The translations under genes and the position numbers were made by a program. From Methyloceanibacter sp. wino2 (GTDB lineage: Bacteria; Pseudomonadota; Alphaproteobacteria; Rhizobiales; Methyloligellaceae): a DNA stretch of 64,000 nucleotides. The number at the start of each line of letters is the position of its first letter. Position 1 is the stretch's first letter. Of this stretch, positions 1 to 10,440 are shown piece by piece. Under the pieces are notes generated by a model, which was not told where the DNA came from, did no database searches, and saw only the letters and a list, made by a program, of their open reading frames with translations. Location of the stretch: contig NZ_CP028960.1 of NCBI RefSeq assembly GCF_003071365.1, positions 1,426,001 to 1,490,000 of the forward strand, read 5' to 3'.

Positions 1-509
1 CACGCCGCGCCAATATCCTGCAGTCCTTCGCCGAGGTGACCGGCGTGCTGGAACTGCCCTCCGGCTTTCGCCTGACGGCGCGTGCAGACCGCATCGATGC
101 GGCGGACGACGGGACGCTCGTGATCTACGACTACAAGACCGGGCCGCCGCCGAGCCAAAGCCACGTCAAGGATCTCTATCGGCCGCAATTGCCGTTGGAA
201 GCCGCCATTGCCAAAGACGGCGGCTTCGAAGGACTGGGAGCCCGCGCGGTGACGGGGCTCGAATATATCCGCGCCTCGGGACGAGGCGAGGGAGGCGAGC
301 AGCAAGCGGCGAGCAAGGAAAGCCCAGAGGTCCTGGCCAAGCTCGCGCTCGAACAGCTCGAAGCGCTGGTCGCCTATTTCGACGATCCCAAGACGCCCTA
401 CGAGGTGAAACGGCGCGCTAACGCCGGCTTCACGGACGCCTACAGGTTCGACGACTACGAGCAACTCGCCCGCGTGCCCGAATGGCTGACCGAGGGAGAC
501 GGGTCATGA
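1..509 (+). CDS. addB: AddB, double-strand break repair nuclease subunit (3' end only)
   Basis: The gene enters from the left edge; the open frame runs from base 3 to the TGA at 507-509 and no start lies in the window. What is visible is the C-terminal RecB-type PD-(D/E)XK nuclease domain, with the core ARADRID followed by LVIYDYKTG, which holds the metal-binding Asp and the D-x-K. In the family AddB pairs with the helicase AddA to resect broken DNA ends before recombination. The stop overlaps the addA start as ATGA, so the two are translationally coupled. Identification rests on this nuclease domain plus the neighbouring addA. Confidence 0.88.
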   Translation, partial: RRANILQSFAEVTGVLELPSGFRLTARADRIDAADDGTLVIYDYKTGPPPSQSHVKDLYRPQLPLEAAIAKDGGFEGLGARAVTGLEYIRASGRGEGGEQQAASKESPEVLAKLALEQLEALVAYFDDPKTPYEVKRRANAGFTDAYRFDDYEQLARVPEWLTEGDGS

Positions 510-3500
510 ATGAACCGTCCGAGCTCGTTCACACCGCCGATGCCAACCAGGCACGCGCGTCGGAACCCGAGGCCTCCGTCTGGGTGTCCGCCAACGCAGG
601 GACCGGCAAGACGGCCGTGCTCGTGCAGCGCTTCTTGCGGCTGTTGCTGGCTGGGGCGTCGCCCGAAAGTATCTTGTGTCTCACCTACACGAAGACGGCC
701 GCAGCGGAGATGCAGAACCGTCTCCTCAAGACCCTGTCGGGCTGGGCGTTGATGCCGGAGGAGAAGCTGCGCGAGACGCTCGGGAAACTTCTCCGCAAGC
801 CCTTCGACGAGGAGGACATGCGGACCGCGCGGCGGCTCTTCGCGCGCGTGCTCGAAGCACGTGGCGGATTGAAGATCCATACCATCCACGGCTTCTGCGA
901 GCGGCTGCTGCAACGCTTCCCCTTGGAAGCGACGGTGACACCGAACTTCACCGTGCTCGACGAGACGACCGCCAAACAGACGCGCAACGAGGCCTTCGAC
1001 ACAGTTGCGATGAAGGCTACGTCGAATCCCGGCAGCCCGCTGGGGCACGCCCTCACCAAGGTCGTCGCCCTGACGAGCGAGGACCAGTTCCGCGATGTCG
1101 TGGGCGAGATCCTTGCGAAGCGCGCGGAGTTGCATCGGATCGTGCGGCGGCACATGGAAACAGCCCCCGCGGCCGACTGGCCAGCCGCGGAAGCCGAAGC
1201 GCTCAAGGCCCTCTTCGACGTCGCTGGGAAAGAAGCGGCCCTGCTCGTCACCGAACAAGCCAACGTGCTCTCGGACGAACAGCTCGACACCACACTTGTA
1301 GCGCTCGCCGCGTTCGGCAAGGCCAAGACCGACAAGAGTACGGAAGACACCTTGCGGCACGCGCGACATGCGACGGGAGCGGCCCGTGCCGCCTTGTTCA
1401 ACGCGCTGTTCCTGACTCAGAAGGGCACGCCACGCGCGCGGCTCGTGACGAACGCCGTCGCCGACAACGTGCCTCAGATTGTGGACATGCTCGACGCGGC
1501 CAAGATGACGTTCGCAGATCTCGAAACGGATCTCGCACACTTGCGCGTGGTGGAAGCGACGGGCGCGGTCCTGACCTTTGCTGACGCCGTGCAGACAGAA
1601 TACGACGCGGCCAAGCGGCGTGAGGCCGCCCTCGACTACGACGACTTGATCGTCAAGACGCTCGATCTTCTGTCGCGCAGCAACGCGGCTGCCTGGGTGC
1701 TCTACAAAATCGACGGCGGCATCGATCACATCCTCGTCGACGAAGCCCAGGACACGAATCCGGAACAATGGTCCATCGTCGAGGCGCTGGCGGCGGAGTT
1801 CTTCGCCGGCGCGAGCGCGCGGCCGCAACCGCGCACGCTGTTCGCCGTGGGCGACGAGAAGCAATCGATCTACAGCTTTCAGGGTGCCAACCCCGTGCGC
1901 TTCGGCGAAACCGGACGCCTGTTCAGCAGAGCGGCGCGCGAAGCGCAGATGACTTGGCATGACGTGCCGCTCAATGTGTCGTTCCGCTCGACCGTCCCGG
2001 TGCTGGAGGCTGTCGATCGCGTGTTCGCACAGGACGAGGCCGCGCGCGGGCTGACATTCCTGGAAGGCGCGCAGATTACGCACTACGCCGCGCGCCAGGG
2101 ACAGGCCGGTCTCGTCGAACTGTGGGAGGTGGAGGAGACAAAGCAGCCTCTGGACAGCGCGCCCTTCGAGCCCTGGAACGAAGATGAAAGCGGGGCCGAT
2201 GCGCTGGAGGCACTTTGCTCGCGCCTCGCGCGGCAGATTCGCCACTGGCTGGATACGGACGAACTCTTGGAGTCCCAGGACCGGCCGATCCGGCCAGGCG
2301 ATATCCTCATTCTCGTCCGGAGGCGGCAGCCCTTCACCGCGCCGATGATTCGTGCGCTGAAACGGGCGGGCATTCCCGTCGCCGGCGCCGACCGCATGCG
2401 CCTGCTCGAGCAACTCGCCGTGCAGGACCTAATGGCGCTGGCCGATGTGCTGTTGATGCCCGAGGACGATCTGGCGCTCGCCGTCGTGCTGCGAAGCCCG
2501 CTGTTCGGGCTCGAGGAGGACGCGCTGTTCGACCTGGCCTATGGCCGCGAGGGCTCTCTCTGGTCGGCGCTGCTCGCAAAAGCCGAGAGCGATACCCGTT
2601 GTGCGGAGGCCGCGACGGAGCTGCGCGCTCTTCTGGGGCAAGCCGACATGCTGCCGCCCTTCGAGTTCTACGCCGCGTTCCTCGGTGAGAAGTCCATGCG
2701 CATGCGCAAGCGGATGTTGACGCGGCTTGGGCCCGAAGCCGCCGAGGCCATCGATGAGTTTCTGGATGCGGCACTCGCCTACGAACGCGAGCACCCGCCG
2801 TCCTTACAAGGCTTCATCACCGCCTTGCGCGAGGGGGACATCGACGTCAAACGCGACATGGAGCAGGACCGCGACGAAGTACGCATCATGACCGTGCATG
2901 GGGCGAAGGGCCTGCAGGCCCCGATCGTGATCATGCCCGACACGTGCTCGGTGCCGCAGGGCCAGGGCCCGCAAGTCTACCTCCCGCCCCGCGCCGGCGG
3001 CATTCCGGACGATGCCCCGCATCTCGTCTGGCCGCCCGCCGGGCATTCGGGAGTGCCTGGTCTCGACGACGCCAAAGCCGCCGTGAAGCGCGCCGCGCAG
3101 GAGGAATACCGGCGGCTCCTCTATGTGGCCATGACGCGCGCCGAGGACCGGCTCTATGTGTGCGGCTGGCAGGGCGTGAAAAAGCGCAGTGAGGGGTGCT
3201 GGTACGACCTGATCGAAGCCGGTCTGCGCGGGCAACTGACTGTGATGGAGGACGCGGAGGGCCGCACCGTCCACCGGATGTCGTGTCCGCAGGAAGCGAC
3301 GCCGAAGAAGGAGAGCGTCACGACGGCGCAAAGCGCCCCCGCCCCATTGCCCGCCTGGGCGCGGAAGCCCGCTCCGCAGGAACGGACCGGCGCAAAGCTC
3401 TCGCCGTCCAGGCTGGCGCAGAACGCAACGGGCGAAGGGCCCTTCGGGACCGAACAGCCCCCGCTTGGGCCGAGCGCCCTGGCCGAAGACATGCGCTTCG

Positions 3501-4045
3501 TCCGCGGCCGGCTCATCCACGCGCTGCTTCAGCATCTGCCGCAGGTCCCGGAAGACGAGCGCCGGTCCGCGGCCGAGCGCTTCGTGTCGGCGCGGGGCGA
3601 CATGCTGTCTGCGGAAGCGCGAACGGAGATCGTCTCCGAAGCCCTCGAAATCGTCGGCGATGCGCGCTTCGCGCCGCTGTTCGCGGGCGACAGCCTGGCC
3701 GAGGTGCCCGTGGTGGCGCGGATTGGCGAGGGCGACAGTTCCTTCGACCTGGAGGGGCAGATCGACCGCCTCGCCATTCTGGACGACGGCCTGCTGATTC
3801 TCGACTACAAGACCAACCGCCCGCCCCCGACGAAGGAGGAAGACGTGGCCCCGGCCTATATCGGGCAGCTCGCTGCCTATCGGCTGGCGCTCCGGACCAT
3901 GTTTCCCGGAAAACCGGTCCGCGCAGCGTTGCTCTGGACCGACGGGCCGCGCCTCATGGAGATCTCTTCAACTTTGCTTGAGAGGGCCGAACGCGACATC
4001 TTGCGGGCCCGGGGCGGCCTTGACGCACATGAGGGGCGCACCTAG
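506..4045 (+). CDS. addA: AddA, UvrD-family helicase-nuclease for double-strand break repair
   Basis: About 1179 residues, the usual AddA length. The Walker A motif ANAGTGKT is at residues 29-36, the Walker B-like ILVDEAQDTN near 410, and the UvrD motif QSIYSFQGANP near 455. A C-terminal RecB-type nuclease domain has its LILDYKTN core near residue 1097. It unwinds and resects DNA ends together with AddB. I start it at the ATG at 506, in the ATGA overlap with addB; an in-frame ATG at 482 would add eight residues lying wholly inside addB. The next gene, trxA, starts 65 bases downstream. Confidence 0.95.
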   Translation: MNEPSELVHTADANQARASEPEASVWVSANAGTGKTAVLVQRFLRLLLAGASPESILCLTYTKTAAAEMQNRLLKTLSGWALMPEEKLRETLGKLLRKPFDEEDMRTARRLFARVLEARGGLKIHTIHGFCERLLQRFPLEATVTPNFTVLDETTAKQTRNEAFDTVAMKATSNPGSPLGHALTKVVALTSEDQFRDVVGEILAKRAELHRIVRRHMETAPAADWPAAEAEALKALFDVAGKEAALLVTEQANVLSDEQLDTTLVALAAFGKAKTDKSTEDTLRHARHATGAARAALFNALFLTQKGTPRARLVTNAVADNVPQIVDMLDAAKMTFADLETDLAHLRVVEATGAVLTFADAVQTEYDAAKRREAALDYDDLIVKTLDLLSRSNAAAWVLYKIDGGIDHILVDEAQDTNPEQWSIVEALAAEFFAGASARPQPRTLFAVGDEKQSIYSFQGANPVRFGETGRLFSRAAREAQMTWHDVPLNVSFRSTVPVLEAVDRVFAQDEAARGLTFLEGAQITHYAARQGQAGLVELWEVEETKQPLDSAPFEPWNEDESGADALEALCSRLARQIRHWLDTDELLESQDRPIRPGDILILVRRRQPFTAPMIRALKRAGIPVAGADRMRLLEQLAVQDLMALADVLLMPEDDLALAVVLRSPLFGLEEDALFDLAYGREGSLWSALLAKAESDTRCAEAATELRALLGQADMLPPFEFYAAFLGEKSMRMRKRMLTRLGPEAAEAIDEFLDAALAYEREHPPSLQGFITALREGDIDVKRDMEQDRDEVRIMTVHGAKGLQAPIVIMPDTCSVPQGQGPQVYLPPRAGGIPDDAPHLVWPPAGHSGVPGLDDAKAAVKRAAQEEYRRLLYVAMTRAEDRLYVCGWQGVKKRSEGCWYDLIEAGLRGQLTVMEDAEGRTVHRMSCPQEATPKKESVTTAQSAPAPLPAWARKPAPQERTGAKLSPSRLAQNATGEGPFGTEQPPLGPSALAEDMRFVRGRLIHALLQHLPQVPEDERRSAAERFVSARGDMLSAEARTEIVSEALEIVGDARFAPLFAGDSLAEVPVVARIGEGDSSFDLEGQIDRLAILDDGLLILDYKTNRPPPTKEEDVAPAYIGQLAAYRLALRTMFPGKPVRAALLWTDGPRLMEISSTLLERAERDILRARGGLDAHEGRT

Positions 4046-4110
4046 GTTCCGGGGGGACAGCAGATTAGTCCGGTCGGACGCTTCCGGCTGGCCATGAGGA
4101 GAGACGATCG

Positions 4111-4443
4111 ATGGCGACCGACAAGGTTTCAGACGACACATTCGAGGCGGAAGTTCTCAAGTCCTCGACGCCGGTAGTGGTGGATTTTTGGGCCGAATGG
4201 TGCGGCCCGTGCCGTCAGATCGCGCCCGCGCTCGAAGAGATCGCCAAGGACCTCGGCGACAAGGTGAAGATCACCAAGCTCAACATCGACGAGAATCCGA
4301 ACGCCCCGGCCAAGTACAATGTACGAGCCATCCCTACGCTCATCATCTTCAAGGATGGCGAAGTGGTGGACACGCTTCGCGGCGCCTACCCCAAGAATCA
4401 GCTCGCGGCCTGGATCGGCGGCGCTGTCGACGGGGTTGCGTAG
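4111..4443 (+). CDS. trxA: Thioredoxin 1
   Basis: 110 residues with the thioredoxin fold signature. The active site WCGPC lies at residues 30-34, preceded by VVVDFWAE, and the cis-proline loop RAIPTLI follows later. It is a cytosolic dithiol reductase for ribonucleotide reductase, sulfate assimilation and general disulfide reduction. A GAGGAGAG Shine-Dalgarno sequence lies about 9 bases before the ATG. It follows addA in the same direction. Only 12 bases separate its stop from that of the convergent folC, and a short 6-bp hairpin (4442-4456) spans this junction. Confidence 0.97.
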   Translation: MATDKVSDDTFEAEVLKSSTPVVVDFWAEWCGPCRQIAPALEEIAKDLGDKVKITKLNIDENPNAPAKYNVRAIPTLIIFKDGEVVDTLRGAYPKNQLAAWIGGAVDGVA

Positions 4444-4455
4444 CGCGCTCCGCGC

Positions 4456-5757
4456 TTATCGGCCAGAATGAAGCTTGAGGACGTGGCCCGCGAGATACAG
4501 CGAGCCGCAGATGAGGACGCGTGCGGGTTCCTCGCCTGACGCCGAGCGTAACAAGGCTTCCTGCACGCTGCTCGCCGGCACCGCGTCGAATCCAGCGGCT
4601 TGCGCAACCTCCGCCAATGGCCCTGCGTCGAACGCATTCGGCTCACCGGGGATCGGCACCGTATAGACGCGTTCAACAAGCCCCTTGAACGGCGCGATGA
4701 AGCGCTCGGCGTCCTTCGTTTCCATCATGCCCCAGATGACATGCACGGGTCGCGGCACGCGCTCGTCGAGTTCGGCGAGCGTGTTGGCCACCACCTGGCC
4801 GCCCGCCTCGTTGTGGCCGCCGTCGAGCCAGATCTCGGTGCCCTCGCTTGCATAGGCGTGAAGGGCGCCAACCGCGAGGCGCTCAAGCCGTGCCGGCCAG
4901 TGGGCGCTCGTGACGCCCTCCTCGAGCGCGCTTTGCGTCAGCGCATCGCCGAACACCACGCTGGCGGCGGCAATCGCCATCCCCGCATTGTCGATCTGAT
5001 GCCGGCCGGCCAAACGCGGCAGCGGCAGATCGAGCAGACGCGACGTGGTCTGAAAGATCAGCCGGCCCTGCTGTTCGAACGTGTCGTAGTCCCGGCCCGC
5101 CACGTGAAGAGGCGCGCCGACCTCCGCCGCACGCGCTTCGATCACTTCCAAGGCCTCGGGCTCCTGGCGACCGACGACACAGGGCACGCCGGGCTTCATG
5201 ATGCCCGCCTTCTCGCCTGCGATCTTCGCAAGGGTATCGCCGAGGAACGACACATGGTCGATGGCGATCGGGGTGATGATCGTGAGGGCGGGCTTCTTGA
5301 CCAAGTTGGTCGCGTCGAGGCGGCCGCCGAGGCCCGTCTCCAGCAACAGCAGATCAGCCGGCGCCTCGGAAAACGCGAGGAACGCCGCGGCCGTCGTGAT
5401 CTCGAACAGGGTAATCAGCGCGCCGCCATTGGCCGCCTCCGTGCGTTCCAGGCAATCGACCAGCCGCGCCTCGCTGATCGGAGCCGCGCCATGGGGGCCC
5501 GCCAGAACGATCCGCTCGTGGAAGTCCACGAGATGGGGCGAGGTGTAGACGTGCACGCGTTTGGATAGCGCCTCTGCGATCGCGCGCACAAACGCCAGCG
5601 TCGAGCCCTTGCCGTTCGTGCCGGCGATATGCACGACGGGCGGCAGGTGGTCCTGGGGATCTCCGAGACGGTGCAGCAGCGCCTCGATGCGACCCAGCGA
5701 CAGGTCGATCGATTGCGGGTGAAGCGATTTCAGCCGCTCGAGAAGCGTCGAGCTCAT
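4456..5757 (-). CDS. folC: Bifunctional folylpolyglutamate / dihydrofolate synthase
   Basis: Mur-ligase-family ATPase. The P-loop HIAGTNGKGST lies near residues 44-53, and the substrate motif SPHLVDFHERI follows. It adds glutamate to dihydropteroate and to folates in the cytoplasm. I use the ATG at 5757 (433 residues). The frame also extends upstream to a TTG at 5811 (451 residues), and neither start has a strong ribosome-binding site. It is the last gene of the long leftward block and follows accD after about 140 bases, an order common in alphaproteobacteria. Confidence 0.93.
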   Translation of the reverse strand: MSSTLLERLKSLHPQSIDLSLGRIEALLHRLGDPQDHLPPVVHIAGTNGKGSTLAFVRAIAEALSKRVHVYTSPHLVDFHERIVLAGPHGAAPISEARLVDCLERTEAANGGALITLFEITTAAAFLAFSEAPADLLLLETGLGGRLDATNLVKKPALTIITPIAIDHVSFLGDTLAKIAGEKAGIMKPGVPCVVGRQEPEALEVIEARAAEVGAPLHVAGRDYDTFEQQGRLIFQTTSRLLDLPLPRLAGRHQIDNAGMAIAAASVVFGDALTQSALEEGVTSAHWPARLERLAVGALHAYASEGTEIWLDGGHNEAGGQVVANTLAELDERVPRPVHVIWGMMETKDAERFIAPFKGLVERVYTVPIPGEPNAFDAGPLAEVAQAAGFDAVPASSVQEALLRSASGEEPARVLICGSLYLAGHVLKLHSGR

Positions 5758-5894
5758 GACCTCGGATGGGTCCGGCGACGCGCCACGGGCACTATCGGGT
5801 AGACTGGTCAATCCTCAATCGGCCTTATCGAAGGAACCTTGCTCCAGGTGCCAAGCATGGCCGGTCTTCATCGAAGGGGCCAGCCCTACGCAGC

Positions 5895-6962
5895 TTACGC
5901 ATTCTGAGACGTTTCTTGATTAGCGCCATTGCTTGGGGCTTGCGTCAAGACCTCCTCCGCCTCTGGCTCCTCGTGGTGGCTCTTGTCGAGGCCGTTACCG
6001 CTGTGCTTCGCGGGCGCATCCTGCGCCTGGACCGGCGCCTGTTCCTCGGGAGACGCCGCAATGGCGGGACGATGCACGAGAGCCTTCACTTGGTCTTCGG
6101 CGGTTGCGTCGAGGCGGCGATGGAGGAGCAGATTGCAGATGCGTGCCAGCGTGGCGCGCAGGTCGTGGCGATGGACCACCATATCGACCATGCCGTGTTC
6201 GAGAAGATACTCGGACCGCTGAAAGCCCGCCGGAAGCTGTTCGCGAATGGTCTGCTCGATGACGCGCGGGCCTGCGAAGCCGATCAGCGCTCCGGGCTCG
6301 GCGATGTGGATGTCGCCCAGCATGGCGTAGGAAGCGGTCACGCCACCCGTCGTCGGATTGGTGAGCACGACGATGTAGGGAAGATTGGCCTCGCGCAGTT
6401 CCTCCACGGCCACCGTGGTCCGCGGCATCTGCATGAGCGAAAGAATGCCTTCCTGCATGCGGGCGCCCCCGGACGCGGCGAACAGGATGAACGGGGCATT
6501 GCGCACGAGCGCCGCCCGCATCGATGAGATCACCGCCTCGCCGGCAGCCGTGCCGAGCGAGCCGCCCATGAAGTCGAAGTCCTGAACCGCGGCCACGACC
6601 GTATCGCCATGCAGCTTGCCGATGCCCGAATGGACCGCATCGTTAAGGCCGGTCTTGCTGCGGGCATCCTTGAGGCGTTCGGAATAGCGCCGCTCGTCGC
6701 GGAACTTCAGCGGATCGTGGGGCACGTCCGGCAGATGCAGTGCCGCGTATTTCCCGTCGTCGAACAGCGCCTTCAGCCGGGCCGGGCCCGTCATGCGCAT
6801 ATGAAAATCGGACCCGGGGACGACGAACTGATTGGCCTCGAGATCCTTGTAGTAGATCATCTGGCCGGTCTCGGGGCACTTGACCCAAAGATTGTCCGGG
6901 ATCTCCTTCTTGCGAAGGAAGCTGCGGATTTTTGGTCTGACGACGCTATTGATCCAGTTCAC
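5895..6962 (-). CDS. accD: Acetyl-CoA carboxylase, carboxyltransferase subunit beta
   Basis: 355 residues with the crotonase-type carboxyltransferase core. Visible motifs are [26 protein letters not shown] and [14 protein letters not shown], which build the oxyanion hole for carboxyl transfer from biotin-BCCP to acetyl-CoA, the first step of fatty-acid synthesis. The N-terminal zinc-ribbon region keeps one Cys (C29 in KCPETG) of the four present in E. coli AccD. A low-complexity tail of about 55 residues follows the domain. It lies 28 bases downstream of trpA and is probably cotranscribed. Confidence 0.95.
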   Translation of the reverse strand: MNWINSVVRPKIRSFLRKKEIPDNLWVKCPETGQMIYYKDLEANQFVVPGSDFHMRMTGPARLKALFDDGKYAALHLPDVPHDPLKFRDERRYSERLKDARSKTGLNDAVHSGIGKLHGDTVVAAVQDFDFMGGSLGTAAGEAVISSMRAALVRNAPFILFAASGGARMQEGILSLMQMPRTTVAVEELREANLPYIVVLTNPTTGGVTASYAMLGDIHIAEPGALIGFAGPRVIEQTIREQLPAGFQRSEYLLEHGMVDMVVHRHDLRATLARICNLLLHRRLDATAEDQVKALVHRPAIAASPEEQAPVQAQDAPAKHSGNGLDKSHHEEPEAEEVLTQAPSNGANQETSQNA

Positions 6963-6990
6963 TGGTCCAACTCTCTACGCTGCTGCCGCT

Positions 6991-7827
6991 CTAGATCGCC
7001 GACGCTTCGGCTCGCTCATGGAGTGCCTCGGCGAGGTACTCCACAAAACCCAAAAGCTTCGGTTTGGTCTCCGCCGTCGCCTGACCGTTCTCGTCGAGCG
7101 ACTCCTCGATCGACGAAACCAGGGCCGACCCGACAACCACGCCCTCCGCGAGGGCCGCAAGATCGCGAACCTGCTGGGGCGACTTGACGCCGAAGCCGAT
7201 CGCGATCGGAAGGTCGGTATGGGCCTTGATGCGGGCCACGTGTGCGCCGACCGACGAAACGTCGGGCGCCGCGGTTCCGGTAATCCCGGCTATCGAGACA
7301 TAATAGACAAAACCCGACGTGTTCGCGAGCACGGCGGGAAGCCGCCTCGCATCCGTCGTGGGCGTTGCCAACCGGATGAAATTCAACCCTTTTTCGGCTG
7401 CGGCGGGACGCAACTCCTCGTCCTCTTCGGGCGGCATGTCGACGATGATCAGCCCGTCGGCGCCCGCTTCGCTCGCATCGGTCACGAACCGGTCGACGCC
7501 GTAAATGTAGATGGGATTGTAGTAGCCCATCAGCACAATCGGGGTGTCCTGGTTCTCGGTCCGGAACTCCCGCACCATGGCCAGGGTCTTTTTCATGTTC
7601 TGGCCGCCCTTCAAGGCACGAAGCGATGAGGCCTGGATGGCCGGACCGTCGGCCATGGGATCGGAGAACGGCATGCCGAGTTCGACGATGTCGGCGCCCG
7701 CCCCGGGCAACCCCTTCAGCAAGGAGAGCGAGGTGTCGTAGTCGGGATCGCCCGCCGTGATGAACGTGACGAGACCGCCACGGCCTTCCGCCTTCAGCCT
7801 TGCGAATGTCTGATCGATCCTGGTCAT
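6991..7827 (-). CDS. trpA: Tryptophan synthase alpha chain
   Basis: 278 residues, a TIM barrel that cleaves indole-3-glycerol phosphate to indole, which is then channelled to TrpB. The catalytic Glu and Asp sit in [15 protein letters not shown], and the phosphate-binding loops GFGV and VVGSA are visible. The ATG is 2 bases after the trpB stop. The trpF-trpB-trpA-accD order on one strand is the standard alphaproteobacterial arrangement. No trpC, trpD or trpE is present in the window. Confidence 0.97.
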   Translation of the reverse strand: MTRIDQTFARLKAEGRGGLVTFITAGDPDYDTSLSLLKGLPGAGADIVELGMPFSDPMADGPAIQASSLRALKGGQNMKKTLAMVREFRTENQDTPIVLMGYYNPIYIYGVDRFVTDASEAGADGLIIVDMPPEEDEELRPAAAEKGLNFIRLATPTTDARRLPAVLANTSGFVYYVSIAGITGTAAPDVSSVGAHVARIKAHTDLPIAIGFGVKSPQQVRDLAALAEGVVVGSALVSSIEESLDENGQATAETKPKLLGFVEYLAEALHERAEASAI

Positions 7828-7829
7828 GA

Positions 7830-9056
7830 CTACATTTCCATCGAGAGGTGTTCGGCGACGGCGAAGATGTCCTTATCGCCGCGACCGCACATGTTCATGA
7901 CCAACAAATTGTCCTTCGGCAGCTCGGGTGCAAGCTTCCGCACATAGGCCAGCGCATGGGACGGTTCGAGGGCTGGAATAATGCCTTCGAGCTTCGTGCA
8001 GAGCTGGAAGGCCTCGAGCGCCTCCTTGTCCGTCACGGCCACATAGGTGACGCGGCCCGAGTCCTTGAGCCAGGAATGCTCGGGGCCAACGCCGGGATAA
8101 TCCAGCCCCGCCGAAATGGAGTGGCCCTCGAGAATTTGTCCGTCGTCGTCCTGTAGCAGATAGGTGCGGTTGCCGTGCAGAACGCCGGGCTCACCGCCAG
8201 TCATGGAGGCGGCATGGCCGTTCGGCACGTCGATGCCGTGACCGCCCGCCTCGACGCCGTAGATCGCCACGGAGCGGTCGTCGAGGAAGGGGTGAAACAG
8301 CCCCATCGCGTTGGAGCCGCCGCCGATGCAGGCAACCAGCGTGTCCGGCAGACGCCCCTCACGCTCCATCATCTGCTCGCGCGTTTCCTTGCCGATGACG
8401 GACTGAAAATCGCGCACCATAGCGGGATAGGGGTGCGGTCCGGCGACGGTCCCGATGATGTAGAACGTGTCGTGGACGTTCGCGACCCAGTCGCGCAAGG
8501 CGTCGTTCATGGCGTCCTTGAGCGTGCCTGATCCGGACGTGACCGGATTGACCTTGGCGCCGAGCAGACGCATGCGGAACACGTTCGGCTTTTGCCGCTC
8601 GATGTCGGTTGCGCCCATGTAGATCTCGCACGGCAGTCCGAAACGCGCCGCCACGGTCGCCACCGCCACACCATGCTGGCCGGCGCCCGTCTCGGCGATG
8701 ATGCGCGTCTTGCCCATGCGCCGCGCGAGTTGAATCTGTCCCAGGCAATTGTTGATCTTGTGCGAGCCCGTGTGATTGAGCTCGTCGCGCTTGAAGTAGA
8801 TCTTGGCGCCGCCGAGATGCTCCGTGAGCCGCTCAGCGAAATAGAGTGGGCTGGGGCGTCCCGAGTAGTGCGCGTTCAGGGAGTCGAGTTCGGCCTGAAA
8901 GGAAGGGTCGGCCTTCGCCTCGGTATAGGCCTGCTCCAAATCCAGGATCAGCGGCATCAGGGTCTCGGCCACGTAGCGGCCACCGAACAGGCCGAAATGG
9001 CCATGCTCGTCTGGGCCGCCGCGATAGGTATTCAAGGCATCCGTCATCGTGCTCAT
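7830..9056 (-). CDS. trpB: Tryptophan synthase beta chain
   Basis: 408 residues, PLP-dependent. The catalytic Lys lies in [10 protein letters not shown], the phosphate-binding loop is [10 protein letters not shown], and the N-terminal [12 protein letters not shown] is typical. It condenses indole from TrpA with serine to give tryptophan. Its start overlaps the end of trpF by 4 bases (ATGA) and trpA follows after 2 bases, so the three genes are translationally coupled. Confidence 0.98.
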   Translation of the reverse strand: MSTMTDALNTYRGGPDEHGHFGLFGGRYVAETLMPLILDLEQAYTEAKADPSFQAELDSLNAHYSGRPSPLYFAERLTEHLGGAKIYFKRDELNHTGSHKINNCLGQIQLARRMGKTRIIAETGAGQHGVAVATVAARFGLPCEIYMGATDIERQKPNVFRMRLLGAKVNPVTSGSGTLKDAMNDALRDWVANVHDTFYIIGTVAGPHPYPAMVRDFQSVIGKETREQMMEREGRLPDTLVACIGGGSNAMGLFHPFLDDRSVAIYGVEAGGHGIDVPNGHAASMTGGEPGVLHGNRTYLLQDDDGQILEGHSISAGLDYPGVGPEHSWLKDSGRVTYVAVTDKEALEAFQLCTKLEGIIPALEPSHALAYVRKLAPELPKDNLLVMNMCGRGDKDIFAVAEHLSMEM

Positions 9057-9712
9057 GAGGCTTTCTTATGCTCTGGCGCCGTGCCCCGCGCCGCTTGAAC
9101 AAATTGCGCGATAAGGCCTGGATCCTTCTCGCCCGGCGCGGTTTCCACCCCGGACGAGACGTCGACCAGCGACGCGCCCGACAGGCGGATCGCTTCGGCG
9201 ACGTTGGATGCAGCGAGCCCGCCCGACAGCGCGAACGGCGCGGATGCGCCTTCGAGGATCGCCCAGTCGAAACGCAGACCGTTGCCGCCGGGCAAGTCGG
9301 CGCCGGCCGGTGCCTTGGCATCGAACAGGATCCGGTCCGCGATACCCTCGTAGCGCGCGGCGGCGTTCACGTCGGCGCGCTCCGCAACCGGAACGGCCTT
9401 GAAAACGGTGAGGCCCGTCGTCGCCTTGATGGCGGCAGCGCGCTCAGGCGTCTCGGAGCCGTGAAGCTGCAGCACATCCGGACGTACATCGGCGGCAATC
9501 GTGTCGATCAGCGCATCGTCGGGATCGACGAGCACCGCAACCGTCTTGACCCGCCCGCGCGCGGCCGTCGCGAGACGCGCTGCATCCGCGGGCGACAGAT
9601 TGCGCGGGCTCTTCGCGAAGAAGACCAAGCCGACGAAATCGGCGCCTGCAGCAATCGCGGCATCGAGACTGGCGGGCGTCCGCACACCACAAATTTTAAC
9701 TTCGACCGTCAC
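9053..9712 (-). CDS. trpF: Phosphoribosylanthranilate isomerase
   Basis: 219 residues, a TIM barrel. The signature strands [21 protein letters not shown] and FALSGGL contain the catalytic Cys and Asp positions of the family. It catalyses the Amadori rearrangement of PRA to CdRP in tryptophan synthesis. It heads the trpFBA group and overlaps trpB by 4 bases. The next gene upstream on this strand ends 109 bases away, so a promoter for the trp genes may lie at 9713-9821. No leader peptide rich in Trp codons was seen there. Confidence 0.95.
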   Translation of the reverse strand: MTVEVKICGVRTPASLDAAIAAGADFVGLVFFAKSPRNLSPADAARLATAARGRVKTVAVLVDPDDALIDTIAADVRPDVLQLHGSETPERAAAIKATTGLTVFKAVPVAERADVNAAARYEGIADRILFDAKAPAGADLPGGNGLRFDWAILEGASAPFALSGGLAASNVAEAIRLSGASLVDVSSGVETAPGEKDPGLIAQFVQAARGTAPEHKKAS

Positions 9713-9821
9713 GGGAGCTCTTCAAAAAGGTTGTGACACGGGGGCCGCCGGACCGGGGCCCCGAGCGGCGCTCACCCTATGAAATCCAGGCGCTTAAGTC
9801 CATCGCACCGCAACATAGAGG

Positions 9822-10040
9822 TTACCGGGCGACCCGGCTGCGCCAGCGATAGGCCGCGACGCCAGCCCAGATTGCCTCGAGGACACCGAAGGGCCAAGCA
9901 CCCTGCAGGAAGCCATACGCCGACCCGAGGAGACACGCAAACGCGAACGCTAGGATGAACCAGGGGCTGCGGTCCTCGAGCGCGTAGGTGACCAGCATCG
10001 CGGTCACGGCAATGAGACCGAAAACGGTCAAGGGGTCCAT
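9822..10040 (-). CDS. Small inner-membrane protein of unknown function
   Basis: 72 residues, with two hydrophobic segments (about residues 4-20 and 28-62, the second possibly a hairpin), no Cys, and a positively charged C-terminus (RWRSRVAR). I do not recognise a named family. It lies 10 bases downstream of the LapA-domain gene in the same direction, probably as part of the ihfB-lapA transcript. Confidence 0.65.
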   Translation of the reverse strand: MDPLTVFGLIAVTAMLVTYALEDRSPWFILAFAFACLLGSAYGFLQGAWPFGVLEAIWAGVAAYRWRSRVAR

Positions 10041-10050
10041 GGGGAAAGGC

Positions 10051-10395
10051 CTATTGGGCGGGAAGCTGCGGCCGCTGCTGCGCGGTGTTGGCCGATTCCA
10101 GCTCTCGTTCCAGCCGGTCCGCCTGCCGGCGCCAGTCGCGTGCTTCGCGCGCCTCGGCCCGGGCCGTCCGGCGCCATTTGCCCTGGTTGATCCAGGAAGC
10201 GAAGCCTCCGATCAGGAGGCCGAGCGCAAAGGCGCAGAGGAGGAACAGAAACAGCGGGGCCTCGACCATATAGCCCTGGTCGCCGCCGAACGGATCGAGA
10301 ATGAGTTCGGCCGGTCCACGATTGACGACGGCTAGCGCGATCAGCGCCAGGCCGAGCGGGATGATCACAAGTCCCAGGACGAGCTTCCGCGTCAC
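10051..10395 (-). CDS. LapA-domain (DUF1049) inner-membrane protein
   Basis: About 114 residues from a GTG at 10395, which has a GGGGAG Shine-Dalgarno sequence 6 bases ahead. The frame continues upstream to another GTG at 10428, which has none. Two transmembrane helices (LVLGLVIIPLGLALIALAVV and a second around residues 45-65) are followed by a basic, coiled-coil-like tail rich in Arg and Glu. This matches the lipopolysaccharide-assembly protein A domain, whose E. coli member helps regulate LPS synthesis. It follows ihfB, a common neighbour in alphaproteobacteria. Confidence 0.75.
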   Translation of the reverse strand: MTRKLVLGLVIIPLGLALIALAVVNRGPAELILDPFGGDQGYMVEAPLFLFLLCAFALGLLIGGFASWINQGKWRRTARAEAREARDWRRQADRLERELESANTAQQRPQLPAQ

Positions 10396-10440
10396 GTCTC
10401 GCTCCCCAAGCGGCCCGTTCGGGGCCACACGCCGTCAGCG

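Noticed and set aside
455-2413. 652-codon open frame on the minus strand
   Set aside because: Antisense shadow of addA; no recognisable domain and no ribosome-binding site.
9713-9821. trp leader peptide/attenuator before trpF
   Set aside because: No short frame with clustered Trp codons and no pairable stems were seen.
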